Below, piece after piece: positions 37,401 to 47,200 of a stretch of DNA of 64,000 nucleotides (the first letter of the stretch is position 1; every line of letters starts with the position of its first letter). The position numbers and the translations under genes are program-made. Source of the stretch: Adineta ricciae. Taxonomy: Eukaryota > Rotifera > Eurotatoria > Adinetida > Adinetidae. Location: NCBI GenBank assembly GCA_905250025.1, contig CAJNOJ010000080.1, positions 186,001 to 250,000 on the forward strand. The letters are read 5' to 3'. Under the pieces are notes generated by a model, which saw only the letters and a program-made list of their open reading frames with translations, made no database searches and was not told the origin of the DNA.

Positions 37401-40400
37401 GTAGATCATGACGTGTTTCCTCGTTATTAGTTCGTCTCGAATCAAAATTATATTTACCTGCTTCATCATCAGAATCTGTGACTGGATGTTCTTCATGAGA
37501 GACTTCCGGCGCTTGAATCTAAAATTTCGCATTAAGATAATATGAAAAAGAAATGATCGATTACTTACCTTATAACGCTCTTCGCTTGATGCGTCTTGTT
37601 TACTCACAAGAGTTGCTTCAGTAACACCTTTGAGTTCTTCGACAACGGATATGTAACCAAGACGTTGTGCAATGGATAGCGCAGTCATTCCATGCTAGAA
37701 AGATCGAGATGATGTAATCTAATCGGAAAGAAAACATGACATCGGATTACTTTGTTTGTTTTATTTGGCAAAGCACCATGTTCAAGTAATAATTTAACAA
37801 TCATAACATGTCCTTGTTGAGCAGCTGAATGAAGTGGTGTGAACATGAGCTGAAAGGAAAATAGTGTTGATCATTTCGAAAAACTGCTCCTTTTTTTCTG
37901 AATTATCCTACATTTGTTTCTGCATTAACGTTGGCACCGAGTTTAAGTAAATATCGAACCATATTGATATGACCAAAATGGCAAGCAACATGTAAACTTG
38001 TATAACCAGTCTAAAAATAATAAACATTTTCTTGTATCTGTTACAATGCTTTCTCAAATATCCTCGATAATCATGCTGACAAAAAACATATTGACCGCTC
38101 ATATCTAGGGTCTACAATTTCGTAATTGATTTCGATTATCCAAGGACTATCTGATGAGAGAATAGACTAGAATCTAATGAGAATTCGATTCGAATGTTGA
38201 TGTTGTCATGGAATAGAGATGATTACTCTTTTGTCTTCTGTTCGAAGTAGTCATATGAGTAATTATTTGCTTACAAGTGTTTGAGCATTAATGTCGGCAT
38301 TTTTACGGATTAATGCTTCAGCACATTGAACTCGATCTTCTTGCGCACATAAGTGTAATGGTGTCAGTTGACTTTTCGATCCAACGTTCGGATTTGCTTG
38401 ATTTTCCAGAAGAAGCGTTGTCACAGGCAGGTGACCATCTTGACAACTCAAATGTAATGGTGTAAAACCACCTGTTGACTGAGCATTGGTATTCGCATTG
38501 TATTCTAGCAATGTTTCAGAAATAGCCTTCGCATTTTTCTTCGCCGCGATATGTAATGGTGTGTAACCATTGCGCGCTGTTACATGTGGACTTGCAGCAT
38601 GTTGCAATAAAAGTAGAGCTATATTTTCATGATTATAATGAACAGCACAATGTAATGGTGTTAGATCATTCTAGAAAGAACGAGTTGAGAATGGGAGATA
38701 TGTTGGATTTGTAAGGATTCATTCTTACTTTGCCTTGTATGTCTGCAGTTGCTCCTTTTTGGAGAAGAAGATTGGCAACTTTGAGATTGCCATATTTGGC
38801 ACAAATGTGTAAAGCAGAAAAGTTACGCTAAGAAGAGAAAGATGAATTCTTTTTATTTTCGAATAAAGTGGATGTATTATACCTTTGTAAACAGATTCAA
38901 GTTCGCTCCATGATCAATCAACAGTTGAGCAATTTCATCATGTCCTTCTTTCGCTGCGATGTGTAAACTCGAATACCCATCTTTAGTCGTACTGTCCACT
39001 TGTGTGTTTGCACGTAATAATAATTTGACAATTTCAACATTTCCTAAACGTGTTGCTAAATGTAAACATGTTTGTGCTTCTTTAGCTTTTGTATCGACTA
39101 ATGCACCATAGCGAAGTAGTGTTTCAACGACTTCTATTTGATTATTTCGTGTTGCTAAATGTAATGGTGTTTCGCCTCGGATTGTTGTTGCATTGATATT
39201 TGCACCATGTTGCAACAGATAAACAACAATATCATGGCTGCCGACGAATGCAGCAACGTGAAGACTTGTTAAACCAGATTCTGTTTTCGCTTCGATGTCA
39301 ACGCCATTTGCAATCAATAATTCGACTAATTTCAAACGATTTTTCTTGCATGCAATATGTAAACATGAAAAACCGTTTAGTGCTTTGGCATTCACATCTG
39401 CACGTCGTTCGCAGAGAAGCTTAGCAACATTGTAATTGCCACAATGAGAAGCAACATGTAGTGGTGAAAGATAATCCTGCAAAGAGAATGTTTCAATTGT
39501 CGAGAAAACCTCGAGTAACTCACCGAACTAACGTCATCGACAAGAGTAGATTTGTAATAGAGTAAAATACGTGCTGCATCAACATGATCGCCTTGGGCAG
39601 CTGAAATCGGTAAACAAAGTTTCGATCGACGGAAGTCAAGGTCGTGAATGAATTATTTACCCATATGAAGAGCCGAGAGACCGTTTTTTGTTTTTGCACC
39701 AAATGGAGCACCATTTTCAAGTAATATATCAACAACTTGATCATGACCGGATCGCGCAGCACAATGCAAAGGTGCTAGAATGAACGAATCACAATGTTGT
39801 CAGCTTTTCTAAGTACTCTCATTCACTTACTCAGTCCATCCTTTGTTTTAACATCAATTTGTGCACCTTTTTCAAGTAGTAATCGAACTAATTTATCTTT
39901 TCCCCATTTCGATGCGACATGTAATGGTGTAATGTTTTGCTAAAAGAAAACAAAACAAAAGATATAATTAATTTTCATCTTGAATCTATCTAGACGATAT
40001 TCAATCATCTCTCGAGAATTGTCTCGTTGATTTCCTACATCCCATAGATGAAGATCAGTTCTATCCTACTGGCACTATGTTGATTAATGTCATTTCGCCC
40101 GCGGCATTTCAAGTGTTTTTTCGATCTAATAACTAATTTCCATTTTCTCTCGGTTTGATGCAATCAAATTGAAATCTGACGATGAAACATGTTTTCGTAC
40201 GCACTTCACATCTCAAGAACAGTCTTATTTTCATTTGAAGTTTATATCTATACACATGCTTACACTAGCAGCATAATTGACGTCTGCGCCACGAGTAATC
40301 AACAATTGCGCTACTTCGAAATTTCCATAATGTGCCGCGATATGCAATGGAGTAAAGCCAGACTAAAAAGAAAACAATATGTATATATATATACTCATGT

Positions 40401-43218
40401 CAGATCCAATCATATCGAAATCGTTCGCTTTTTTTTTGTATGAACATGCTACCCTAATCTACACTGATATGTTAACCGATAACATGTTATCGATTTGTCT
40501 ATATATGTAGTCGAGAAATTAGTCGAAAAATTAGTCTAGATCAAAACTCTAGTGCTTACTCTTCCCAGCTAAAACAAAAAAGAAAAAATACACATGATAA
40601 ATCATAGATAGACAACATGGAAACATGAAACAAGAATTCTTCCACCACCGGATAGACAATAAAGTATACAGACATTCATCTAGACATTAAGAAAACAAAC
40701 CTTTGTTGTACAATTAACAAAGCCTCCTCCCTATTGATTATGAAGTGTTTATATGAAAATAATCTTCATGTTTTTGCAAGTACAAACCTTATAATTAAGA
40801 TCGGGTTGATTATCGCCTTGTAATAATAAAGCGGCAGCTTTTGTATCATTCTTCTTCGCTGCAATATGCAATGCTGGTAGACGAACTTTCGAACCTTTCG
40901 AGTCATTTTCCAGAAGTATAGCAACCACTTTATCATGTCCTTGCTGAAGACTAACAGCTAAGGGCGTAAATCCATCCTAAACGAAATCAACGCCAACATT
41001 TCCAATCAGTAAATCTTCCGGGAAGATAAATTACCTCAGTTGCTAGACTTTGATTAGCGCCATTAGCGAGCAGAAATTTAACTACTTCAATATGATTCTC
41101 TTCTATAAATAACCGAATGAAAATATTATTGTAAGCCGACCAATTCGTTTTCGTTTGTTTCACTTACGTGCAGCCATGTACAAAGGAGAGAATCCATTTT
41201 GTGATTGACAATTGATATTCGCATTGTGTTTAATTAAAGTTTTAACAACTTCTTCTTGGCCCGCCAATGATGCAATATGAAGAGCTGTGTTTCCTTTCTA
41301 AAACGCACGCGAGAGAGAGAAAAAAAACATGATTAATGATTAAGCCTTGTCAGAAAGACATCTTCGAGACCTTCGTTGCTGCATTAACATTGGCACCACG
41401 TGAAAGAAGCTCCTGGACAATATTTACATGACCCTCCCTAAATACAAATATCATTTAATCATTAANTTAAGCTTGAATAATAGAATTAGAAGAAAAAAAA
41501 AATCAAAATTCAATGAGAAATGCGCTCCGTTCGAAAAGAAAAACGAGCTCTCTTCTCGCTTGTAATTTAGATATTCAAAGATACATTACATATGATTTGA
41601 CAATTGTCAATATGTGGACAGAGAAACTGAATTGTTTCGAATCGCATTTGAATTCATAGACATATCTCTATTTTCAAGTACCATTGAAAATCTCAACCAA
41701 CTGGTCGTTCTCCTCGGTCGTACAAATATTGGAAATGTAAGAGACTAAATGCAAATACAATGCGTGCGCTTACATCGCCGTACGAACACTGTCATGGGAA
41801 ATATCTTTCGAAGTCGTATGCCAATAGAAAACAAATGATAGTGATGAGATGACTGGCGCATTCTTCTCTTCCTTTGTCTTCTTATCATGTCACCCTTAGA
41901 AAATAGAATTAATGAAAATAAGAATAATGAACAAAACAAGCAACGAATTCGAAAGTTGAACGACAGTATTGTCTTTTCGCACAAGTCAACGCGAAGAAAT
42001 CTAAGGTTTCGGCCTCTCGCCGACTTATTTTTATATTTCATAAGTGAACAATAGTTGAACAAGAAAGAAGTCATCGAAATGTGTTATTGTATGTACGAGT
42101 ATACTCAAATGTATTACATAACCTAAATGAAAACTATTCCTCGTAAAGTGTTACTGATACATGTGTATGTAGATGTCATAATTGTCCAAGATTACGATGA
42201 GTTCAAACTATGTGTACGGATGAAATGTACATATTTATGTTCGCTTTCTCACTTGTGGTTGATGACGATGATGGAAATCGATGGTTGGAGGCAATGAAGA
42301 TAGGTTGATAGACGTTGGACGAGGTCTGGATGCTTGAATATTGTCTGATGCTGTCTGATCGGACATCATTGCTGATCAAAAGATCTTTATTGATAGGGAA
42401 TACGCATAGGAAACAATAGGCTTTGTATTATCGTTCGGATAGTATCAAGAGAGACGATCTACTATCGAAAACTACTTGATGAAAAACAAGTATTTCTTCT
42501 CTATCATTCCAGTCTTATAGGCATTGACTAGAAAGCTGCTTAGCGTCAAAAGAAATATTGTTAATAATCAGCCGTCATCATCTGTTGGTAAAAGATGCGT
42601 AGAGGCTAGTCGGAAAGACCGATTCTTCGTCGTCGTCGTCTTCTTTTTCCCCTCCACTTTCTCTCTCTTTTTTTCTTCTATTTCTTATGACTTCGAATTT
42701 CCTTTTCGGATTACCGAATTGTTCATTCCTAACTGAACGAACTCTGTTCCGGCGACAACGAACAGAATCTTGGTACGAGTAAAGAAGAAAAAGCAACAAC
42801 AGCGTAGACAGAATTGTGTCACTATATTGTATGATGATGCGGAGAGAAAGAATTTGCTCTAACAAGCAATAACCCAGATAATTTTATTAAAACTTCTCTT
42901 TTTCTTTTTCCTTCCATTTCATTAGTCAGGGAAAGCTCGTCTATTGATCGAACGATCATTACTTCTCTCGTAAATCAGACCAAACAACAAGTAAAACAAG
43001 AATATTCTCTTGTCGTCCTCAAGACAGGATCAATTACAGTCCTAATACGTTTTTAAATAATACACAAAAAAAAAGGAATCGAGGAATAAATACAAAATCA
43101 GAAGCGAAAAACACACATACTTTCAGAAACATCTGTGCATGGATGTAAATGCATCTCTGCGTGTATTAAATTAGCTCTTATTACTTACTGTTGATGAGTT
43201 TGGTGTTGAATGGGTCAT
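13646..43218 (-). CDS. Giant ankyrin gene, main copy
   Basis: Ankyrins tether membrane proteins to the spectrin cytoskeleton. Coding order on the minus strand: ankyrin repeats (41437 to 37569), acidic linker, ZU5-ZU5-UPA (36494 to 34404), death domain (34173 to 33753), then alternative tails. I followed GT-AG introns across about 35 exons; the reading frame is kept at every junction. The longest path ends through the 60-nt exon 29638-29697, giant exon 18635-28866 and terminal exon 13646-18577, giving about 6,800 residues plus the missing N-terminus. Vertebrate giant exons sit between UPA and the death domain; here they follow the death domain, as in Drosophila Ank2 and C. elegans unc-44. Repeat 1 and the start of repeat 2 are missing at the N at 41466. 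Introns longer than 300 nt (28867-29637, 29698-30090, 32233-32750, 34951-35287) hold no other recognised gene. Confidence 0.9.
18635..28866 (-). CDS. Giant ankyrin exon (10.2 kb)
   Basis: A single open frame of 10,232 nt (about 3,411 residues), acceptor TTTACAG at 28867, donor GTAAGT at 18634, phase 1 in and phase 0 out. The protein is very acidic (Glu/Asp/His/Ser-rich) and probably extended. Visible parts, 5' to 3': a Ser/Pro start; short coiled-coil-like stretches (26-28 kb); three copies of LIPE...F/YYEGD; a [18 protein letters not shown] motif; the 17-fold acidic repeat array at about 22470-25290; then a second [18 protein letters not shown] motif near 19850-19915. Similar giant ankyrin exons act in axonal microtubule organisation in flies and worms; that role is by analogy only. 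Confidence 0.9.
22470..25290 (-). repeat. Tandem imperfect acidic repeats in the giant exon
   Basis: At least 17 units, each about 45-75 residues. Core: L-x-RTPS-x-E(E/K)-x-x-S-x-S-x-x-SSEHEE, then an acidic run, (L/H)ERQ-x-SIDK, and a T/A-H-x-EDE-x-x-Q stretch. Many units are degenerate (EPEE, KHEK, EDEE for EHEE). A longer unit of 119 residues (357 nt) is present twice, starting at 23512 and 23155, with almost identical first halves, which points to recent internal duplication. Confidence 0.85.
29638..29697 (-). CDS. 60-nt linking exon to the giant exon
   Basis: Phase 1 in and out, Ser/Thr-rich ([18 protein letters not shown]). Left counterpart 3993-4052. It joins exon 31966-32232 to giant exon 18635-28866. 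Confidence 0.65.
30091..31895 (-). CDS. Alternative terminal exon T2 (about 600 residues)
   Basis: Acceptor TTTCCAG at 31896, phase 1, stop at 30091. Begins [17 protein letters not shown], then a Lys-rich amphipathic segment, and is otherwise Ser/Thr/Pro-rich and likely disordered. Two PPAKPPRH motifs look like SH3 ligands. An Asn run is encoded by the microsatellite at 31448-31486. Near the end, [14 protein letters not shown] precedes a short terminal helix-like segment [16 protein letters not shown]. The left copy has an intact equivalent. Confidence 0.75.
31448..31486. repeat. AAT/AGT trinucleotide microsatellite in T2 (main copy)
   Basis: Encodes three Ser then eleven Asn on the minus strand; longer than the left counterpart at 5808-5842. 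Confidence 0.9.
31966..33693 (-). CDS. Post-death-domain shared tail exons
   Basis: Exons 33636-33693 ([18 protein letters not shown]), 32956-33156, 32751-32825, 31966-32232. All junctions are phase 1. The region is hydrophilic with a Tyr-rich [15 protein letters not shown] patch. It leads either to terminal exon T2 or, via the 60-nt exon, to the giant exon. Confidence 0.72.
33270..33538 (-). CDS. Alternative short terminal exon T1
   Basis: Entered in phase 1 from exon 33636-33693 through acceptor CTCTCAAG, ending at a stop at 33270, 88 residues. Contains [22 protein letters not shown] and a Ser-rich end. The left copy has the same exon at 7619-7887 with equal length. Skipping it leads in the same phase to exon 32956-33156. 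It gives a compact ankyrin without long tails. Confidence 0.6.
33753..34281 (-). CDS. Death-domain exons of ankyrin (main copy)
   Basis: Exons 34227-34281, 33970-34173, 33753-33919. The fold signature runs [18 protein letters not shown], then [11 protein letters not shown] and ALHMLRYWL, and finishes with LQQALRKIG. The domain is six-helix type as in other ankyrins. After it come a basic RLTSRGG stretch and a Gly-rich [14 protein letters not shown] end. Confidence 0.88.
34335..34346 (-). CDS. 12-nt microexon between UPA and death domain
   Basis: GATGCACTTGGA (DALG) with acceptor TTTCTAG and donor GTAAGTTT, phase 0 on both sides. The left copy keeps it at 8682-8693 (one synonymous change). 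It is followed by exon 34227-34281. Constitutive or optional use cannot be told from sequence. Confidence 0.6.
34404..36494 (-). CDS. ZU5-ZU5-UPA exons (main copy)
   Basis: Exons 36270-36494, 35875-36035, 35288-35822, 34404-34950. The first ZU5 begins with [17 protein letters not shown] followed by IIPP, nearly invariant in ankyrins, and has the [14 protein letters not shown] segment. The second ZU5 and UPA follow, ending near [10 protein letters not shown]. In known ankyrins the first ZU5 binds beta-spectrin and the three domains pack as a ZU5-ZU5-UPA supramodule. Confidence 0.92.
36641..36661 (-). CDS. 21-nt microexon before the first ZU5 domain
   Basis: Acceptor TTTCTAG and donor GTAAGTT flank 21 nt on the minus strand. 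In phase 2 it inserts GDRFYYR-like residues just upstream of the [12 protein letters not shown] start of ZU5. The left copy preserves it at 10990-11010 with both splice sites and the same length, despite substitutions. Inclusion is probably alternative, since skipping also keeps the frame and gives the family-typical join. Confidence 0.6.
36769..37518 (-). CDS. Acidic linker exons between repeats and ZU5 (main copy)
   Basis: Exons 37458-37518, 37277-37381, 36972-37078 and 36769-36914, phases consistent. The product is acidic and Ser/Asn-rich with no globular signature, apart from a [10 protein letters not shown] segment. In other ankyrins this linker binds partners and controls autoinhibition. 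That role is not visible in the sequence here. Confidence 0.75.
37569..41437 (-). CDS. Ankyrin repeat array exons (main copy)
   Basis: Exons, 5' to 3': 41371-41437, 41168-41297, 41035-41102, 40788-40976, 40264-40362, 39831-39939, 39661-39774, 39524-39600, 38883-39476, 38729-38827, 38275-38670, 37912-38010, 37751-37849, 37569-37694. Many are 99 nt, one 33-residue repeat each. Consensus G-x-TPLHIAA-x-x-GH and LL-x-x-GA-x-x-N motifs are plain throughout. Aligned from memory to human ankyrins, which have 24 repeats, this covers the middle of repeat 2 to repeat 24. The array includes the diverged [11 protein letters not shown] repeat where the usual TPLH is replaced. It ends with [14 protein letters not shown], typical of the last ankyrin repeat. 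Confidence 0.92.
40560..40568 (-). CDS. Candidate 9-nt microexon in the repeat array
   Basis: CTGGGAAGA (LGR) between a good acceptor (GTTTTAG) and donor (GTAAGC) in the same phase-0 intron as the 30-nt candidate. So short a match to splice consensus can arise by chance, so it is weaker. Confidence 0.3.
40701..40730 (-). CDS. Candidate 30-nt in-frame microexon in the repeat array
   Basis: On the minus strand it is bounded by an acceptor (ATCAATAG) and a donor (GTTTGT) and encodes [10 protein letters not shown]. It lies in the intron between exons 40788-40976 and 40264-40362, both phase 0, so inclusion keeps the frame and inserts ten residues between two repeats. No left-copy counterpart exists in the window for comparison. 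Confidence 0.5.
41466..41466. other. Second single-N junction, inside ankyrin
   Basis: Lies in the intron upstream of the first visible repeat exon. The exon for repeat 1 and early repeat 2 is not found on either side, and the base sits at the end of an inverted repeat. A mis-join or collapsed gap is likely. Confidence 0.75.
41467..41669. repeat. Left arm of a perfect inverted repeat
   Basis: Reverse complement of 43890-44092, identical over 203 bases including a 10-base homopolymer. The match extends 5 bases past the N. It carries no gene. Confidence 0.9.
42253..42369 (-). CDS. Candidate alternative first coding exon A of ankyrin
   Basis: 117 nt from two successive ATGs to a donor GTGAGA, phase 0. 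It encodes [10 protein letters not shown]... followed by a Pro/His-rich stretch. Located upstream of the repeats in the same orientation, but separated from them by the N at 41466, where the next exon should lie. The donor and the open frame are the evidence; no homology is recognised. Confidence 0.4.
43189..43218 (-). CDS. Candidate alternative first coding exon B of ankyrin
   Basis: ATG, then [10 protein letters not shown], then a strong donor GTAAGTAA in phase 0. It cannot be spliced in frame through exon A (a stop would follow), so the two would be alternatives. Confidence 0.35.
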
Positions 43219-43889
43219 TTCGGCAAGCAAGTAGGACAAACGTCAATGATAAGATTCAAATACAGCAAAAATAATCGACTATGTTGAGTACGCACATTTC
43301 ATTAATACGGACAATTTAGTTCTTTTCTATATACTAAATGGAGGTAAAAGCGAAAAGAGAGAAGAAGAGAGAAAGAGAGAAATCGACTGGCATATGTATT
43401 GAGCTGCAATCGTTCTTTCTCTCCTTTCTCTCTGTCAATATTATTTACCACGATGAGTCTCGTTTGCCAATATTCTCTCTTTCTCTTCTGTTCTTCCCTG
43501 TAGCAAAACGAAGCGAGTGTAGGTCTTTTTTTCTTGATAATAATCCTTCTCAATATAGTACAGATGATGTAGCGAACAACAGAATATGATACACAAGGCA
43601 ATACATACGAGTCTACTCACATGCCGAGTGGATCATGTCACAGAACAATATATCGACATCAGCAAAAAAAACGCGAAGAAAGAAAGAATGAAAGCTGAAG
43701 GAGAAGAAAACTGATTGATCTAAGAAAAAAAAAGGGTAATTGTGGTTTTTTCTCTCCCTCCCTACGACAACATATACTAAGAAACAAATACTTAATTGGA
43801 CAAGCCCACATCTATATACAATTATCTCACACGAAGGACTATCATCAATCAATCAAATAAGATCTCGTCTATGTACAACATTACAAAAA

Positions 43890-44092
43890 AGAGATATGTC
43901 TATGAATTCAAATGCGATTCGAAACAATTCAGTTTCTCTGTCCACATATTGACAATTGTCAAATCATATGTAATGTATCTTTGAATATCTAAATTACAAG
44001 CGAGAAGAGAGCTCGTTTTTCTTTTCGAACGGAGCGCATTTCTCATTGAATTTTGATTTTTTTTTTCTTCTAATTCTATTATTCAAGCTTAA
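43890..44092. repeat. Right arm of the perfect inverted repeat
   Basis: Mate of 41467-41669, spacer about 2.2 kb. No transposase or target-site duplication seen around it. Confidence 0.9.
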
Positions 44093-44221
44093 TTTAATTG
44101 CATGAAAAGGAAGAAAAATGTCAGAAATGACATCGTCAGAATTGATCACCGACGTTTGATGGAATGCAGGTCTAGTTTTCATTCAATCAAAACAAGATTT
44201 TCTTCTCAATGATCAACTTAC

Positions 44222-44236
44222 ATCTGAATTATTCAT
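44222..44236 (-). CDS. Candidate alternative first coding exon C (MNNSD)
   Basis: Five codons between an acceptor-like CATTTTAG and a donor GTAAGTT, ATG at 44236, phase 0 end. Very short, so only weakly supported. It shares phase with candidates A and B. Confidence 0.25.
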
Positions 44237-47200
44237 ACTAAAATGAAAATTCTATTAGTAGGATTAAATATACATAACATCTGTTAAATCAAACTTAAAC
44301 TAATCGATCGAAACTTTGATTTCTTCTTATGATTACAAAAGAAAAATCATCGATAACCTCAGGCAAATATATCAATCGTATTCTTTTATGTTCGTCAATT
44401 CATTGTATTAGACGTATCGATCATAACTTGTAATTATTCAGGTTTATGTTAAAAAGCTTTCTCCCACTCTCTCCTCTTTTTCCTGCTTTCAAACATAGTC
44501 GAAGTCACCCAAACCTATGTCTACAATGAGTACGATTAGCGACGAAAAGAGAAAAATCATTCGTCGGGATGATTGCAAGTTATTATTGTAGCCAAAACAT
44601 GCTCTTCTATGTACAATCATCTGTTTGAATAAGTTTGTCGCAAATATCGATTTTCAATTGAAAACTTTGCTGAAATCTTAAGTTAAATATTATGATTTGC
44701 GGTGATATAAATACGAAAACAGACTACTTCGATCAATTTCAAGGTGAATCACTTAGTTATTCACGTTTCATTTTCAATAACGAGGATTCAACTAGTCTAA
44801 TCATATCAATACCATTCGGATTGATCAGATCGGCTTTTTTTCTACGATGTAATTACATTAATTCGATAAATAATAAAACAATGACATCTATGATAAGAAA
44901 AAATTCTTAATCATAATATTTTTTTACCAGTAGATTGTTGGTTGTGGTTGTAGGAGCAGTGGTTGCCTGCTGTTCTATGTTCATGACCATGCCACGATAT
45001 TGTATGCTGCTGAAACAAGCAAAAGAAGTAGATGAAATGACGTGCCGCTCTCTTTTTCCTCTCTGCGATGTCGCCGTTTTGTTTCCACTTTTCTACTGTT
45101 GTGGCGGAAAAAAAAACTTCTCTTTCTTCTATCCATCGACCATTTTCTTCCTCGGTTTTTTTTCCTGTGTTCTCGCCATCTATAGTGTGCAGGGAACATT
45201 CCCTCTTGCGTTCAATCCATAATTCATCTGAGACATAAAAAGAACGGAATGGAATGCGCGCGCAAATAAAAAAGAACTAAGAAAAAAAAAATGGAATGAA
45301 AAACGTCTTTTTAGCTTGTTTGCTACTACTGTCTAGCATGCTTTCTGATCATTATTATGTGTGTGTATATGTTTCTCGCTTTCCTTCTTATCGTTCGTCT
45401 TGTATAAACAGGAAAACGCGCTGGAGAAAGATCGTTCGCTCAAGTGCGATGTCAATATGTACTTAGATGAACTTACTGAATGATAAGCGATTGAATAGGC
45501 TCGAAGAGTTCAGGACCGAACACATCTACAATTAGATAATTGAGAAGTTTTTTTTTCCCTAGAATGGATAATAACAACATCAAGTAAATCAGTGTATTTA
45601 ATCAATAAAATTAGCCGAAAAAGAACCGTAGTGCTTTGATGTTCTCTTGCCGCGGACTTGTTTTCTGCTGCCCTTGTCAGATTCAATCAAGTGAATCAAA
45701 TGTTATTCGATGGGTTAATGTATGTTCTGGCGAAATCAAGCTGCTTTGTCAGTTGATTTTTTTCTCTGAAAATGAAAAGTCAACTATCAATGTGAAATTC
45801 AATCAAGAAATGCAAGTTAACGGGTTTGGGAAGTCATACTTGACAATTTATGTCTGTGCAACCATAGAAATTTGAAATACATGAGGATTAATCTCCAGAG
45901 AGTCGAAGTCGAAGATCGCAAAAGATTAGTTTTTTTTTTACATATTGTCTCATAATGAAAAAGTTCATTTCCAGTCAATTAAATCGCTTTGATTGAATGC
46001 AAAAAAAACCAGCTGATTTGCTTCTTCTTGTTATGAATCTATTGAGAAAATACTCAGGAAATGTGTCACCGTTTCTTGAAGACGGAAGAAGAAAAAAGAA
46101 AAAGAAATCATTCGTCCGAACGGAAATAAATTTTCCTAGTCTAATGAACACATTCAACTGACTTTGTTTTTCTTCGCTGCTGTTGAAAAATCATCGACAT
46201 AATCTCAGGCAAATGCTCGTTGACAAGACAATTAATCTGCAATAAGTCCATCTCAATTGAGATTACTACGCATTCTTTCCTCAAGACAAGTACAGCAAAT
46301 CTACATCGATAACTTATGATAGTCTTCCAAGTACTACTATAAGTCGAGTTTAGCGAAAGACTAACATGAGGATGGTCGATGACACATCGAGTGTATTTTG
46401 TGCAAATTAAATATGATGATTGAGAAATGAAATCGCATGTGATGAAAGATGATTTTCTTTTGCGAAGGAAAATAATGAAATGTGATCTTTTCAACGGAGA
46501 CATTGAATAAAACATTTTGAGAAAATCTTCCGCGGCAAGTATTCTCCTAAGATTACAAGAAGAAATCCTTCCATTTCCGACATTTTCAATCGTAAATCAC
46601 GATTAGAAAACAACTAATATCGCCTTAGTTTTTCTCTCTCCGTTCACATTGTAACAATCTAATCTTCACACACACGAGAGAGAACAAGTTTGCTTAGTTT
46701 TACTTCCTAACCGACATCTAATTATTTTCCAATCCGATCGAGACATGCATCTGAGAAATGTTCCTCGTGTTTCTGATTTTCATTAATGATTATTTGATTA
46801 TATAATCAAAAGAAAATGTTCCACGTGCAAGACTAAACCGAAGAGAAAGATTCTTTTCTTCTACTTTGATTCAATTTATTATTGAAGCCAATATTTACTT
46901 TGACAAATAAAGACTTCTCTATTAATACTCAAATAGTGACTCAATATTTTCAAGGACGACTCGTTTCATTACTTACTGATATTAGTTCATGCTGAAATAA
47001 CCATCCACATCAATTATAATTTCCTTTACCGCAAACGCAACTCGATACATCGATTCCGTCTAGCAAAAAAAGCAACGTATCGACACAAGTTCTTCCTATT
47101 ACCTCAATTTAATCAAAGAAATGATTTTCAAAGATTATATCGGATATTTATAGAACTCGAGAATGCTCGGTTGAATTCTTGTGGCTGATTAGACGATGTA

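Larger units (their letters stand above)
25653..38766. repeat. Right member of the 13.1-kb direct duplication
   Basis: Counterpart of 1-13118. Here the sequence continues without a break on both sides, into the rest of the giant exon on the left and the rest of the ankyrin-repeat exons on the right. This is therefore the more complete copy and the better reference for the gene model. Confidence 0.9.

Noticed and set aside
39520-39762. Apparent frameshift in the ankyrin repeat array near 39661
   Set aside because: On recount the exon 39661-39774 ends ATG-G before GTAAAT and joins G-CT GCC CAA in frame; no error is needed.
41461-44098. Inverted repeat as terminal repeats of a DNA transposon
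   Set aside because: No transposase-like frame in the 2.2-kb spacer, no target-site duplication, and one arm ends at an N.
45472-45520. Possible further ankyrin first exon (ATG...donor GTAAGTTC, minus strand)
   Set aside because: It ends in phase 1, unlike the three phase-0 candidates, and has no other support.
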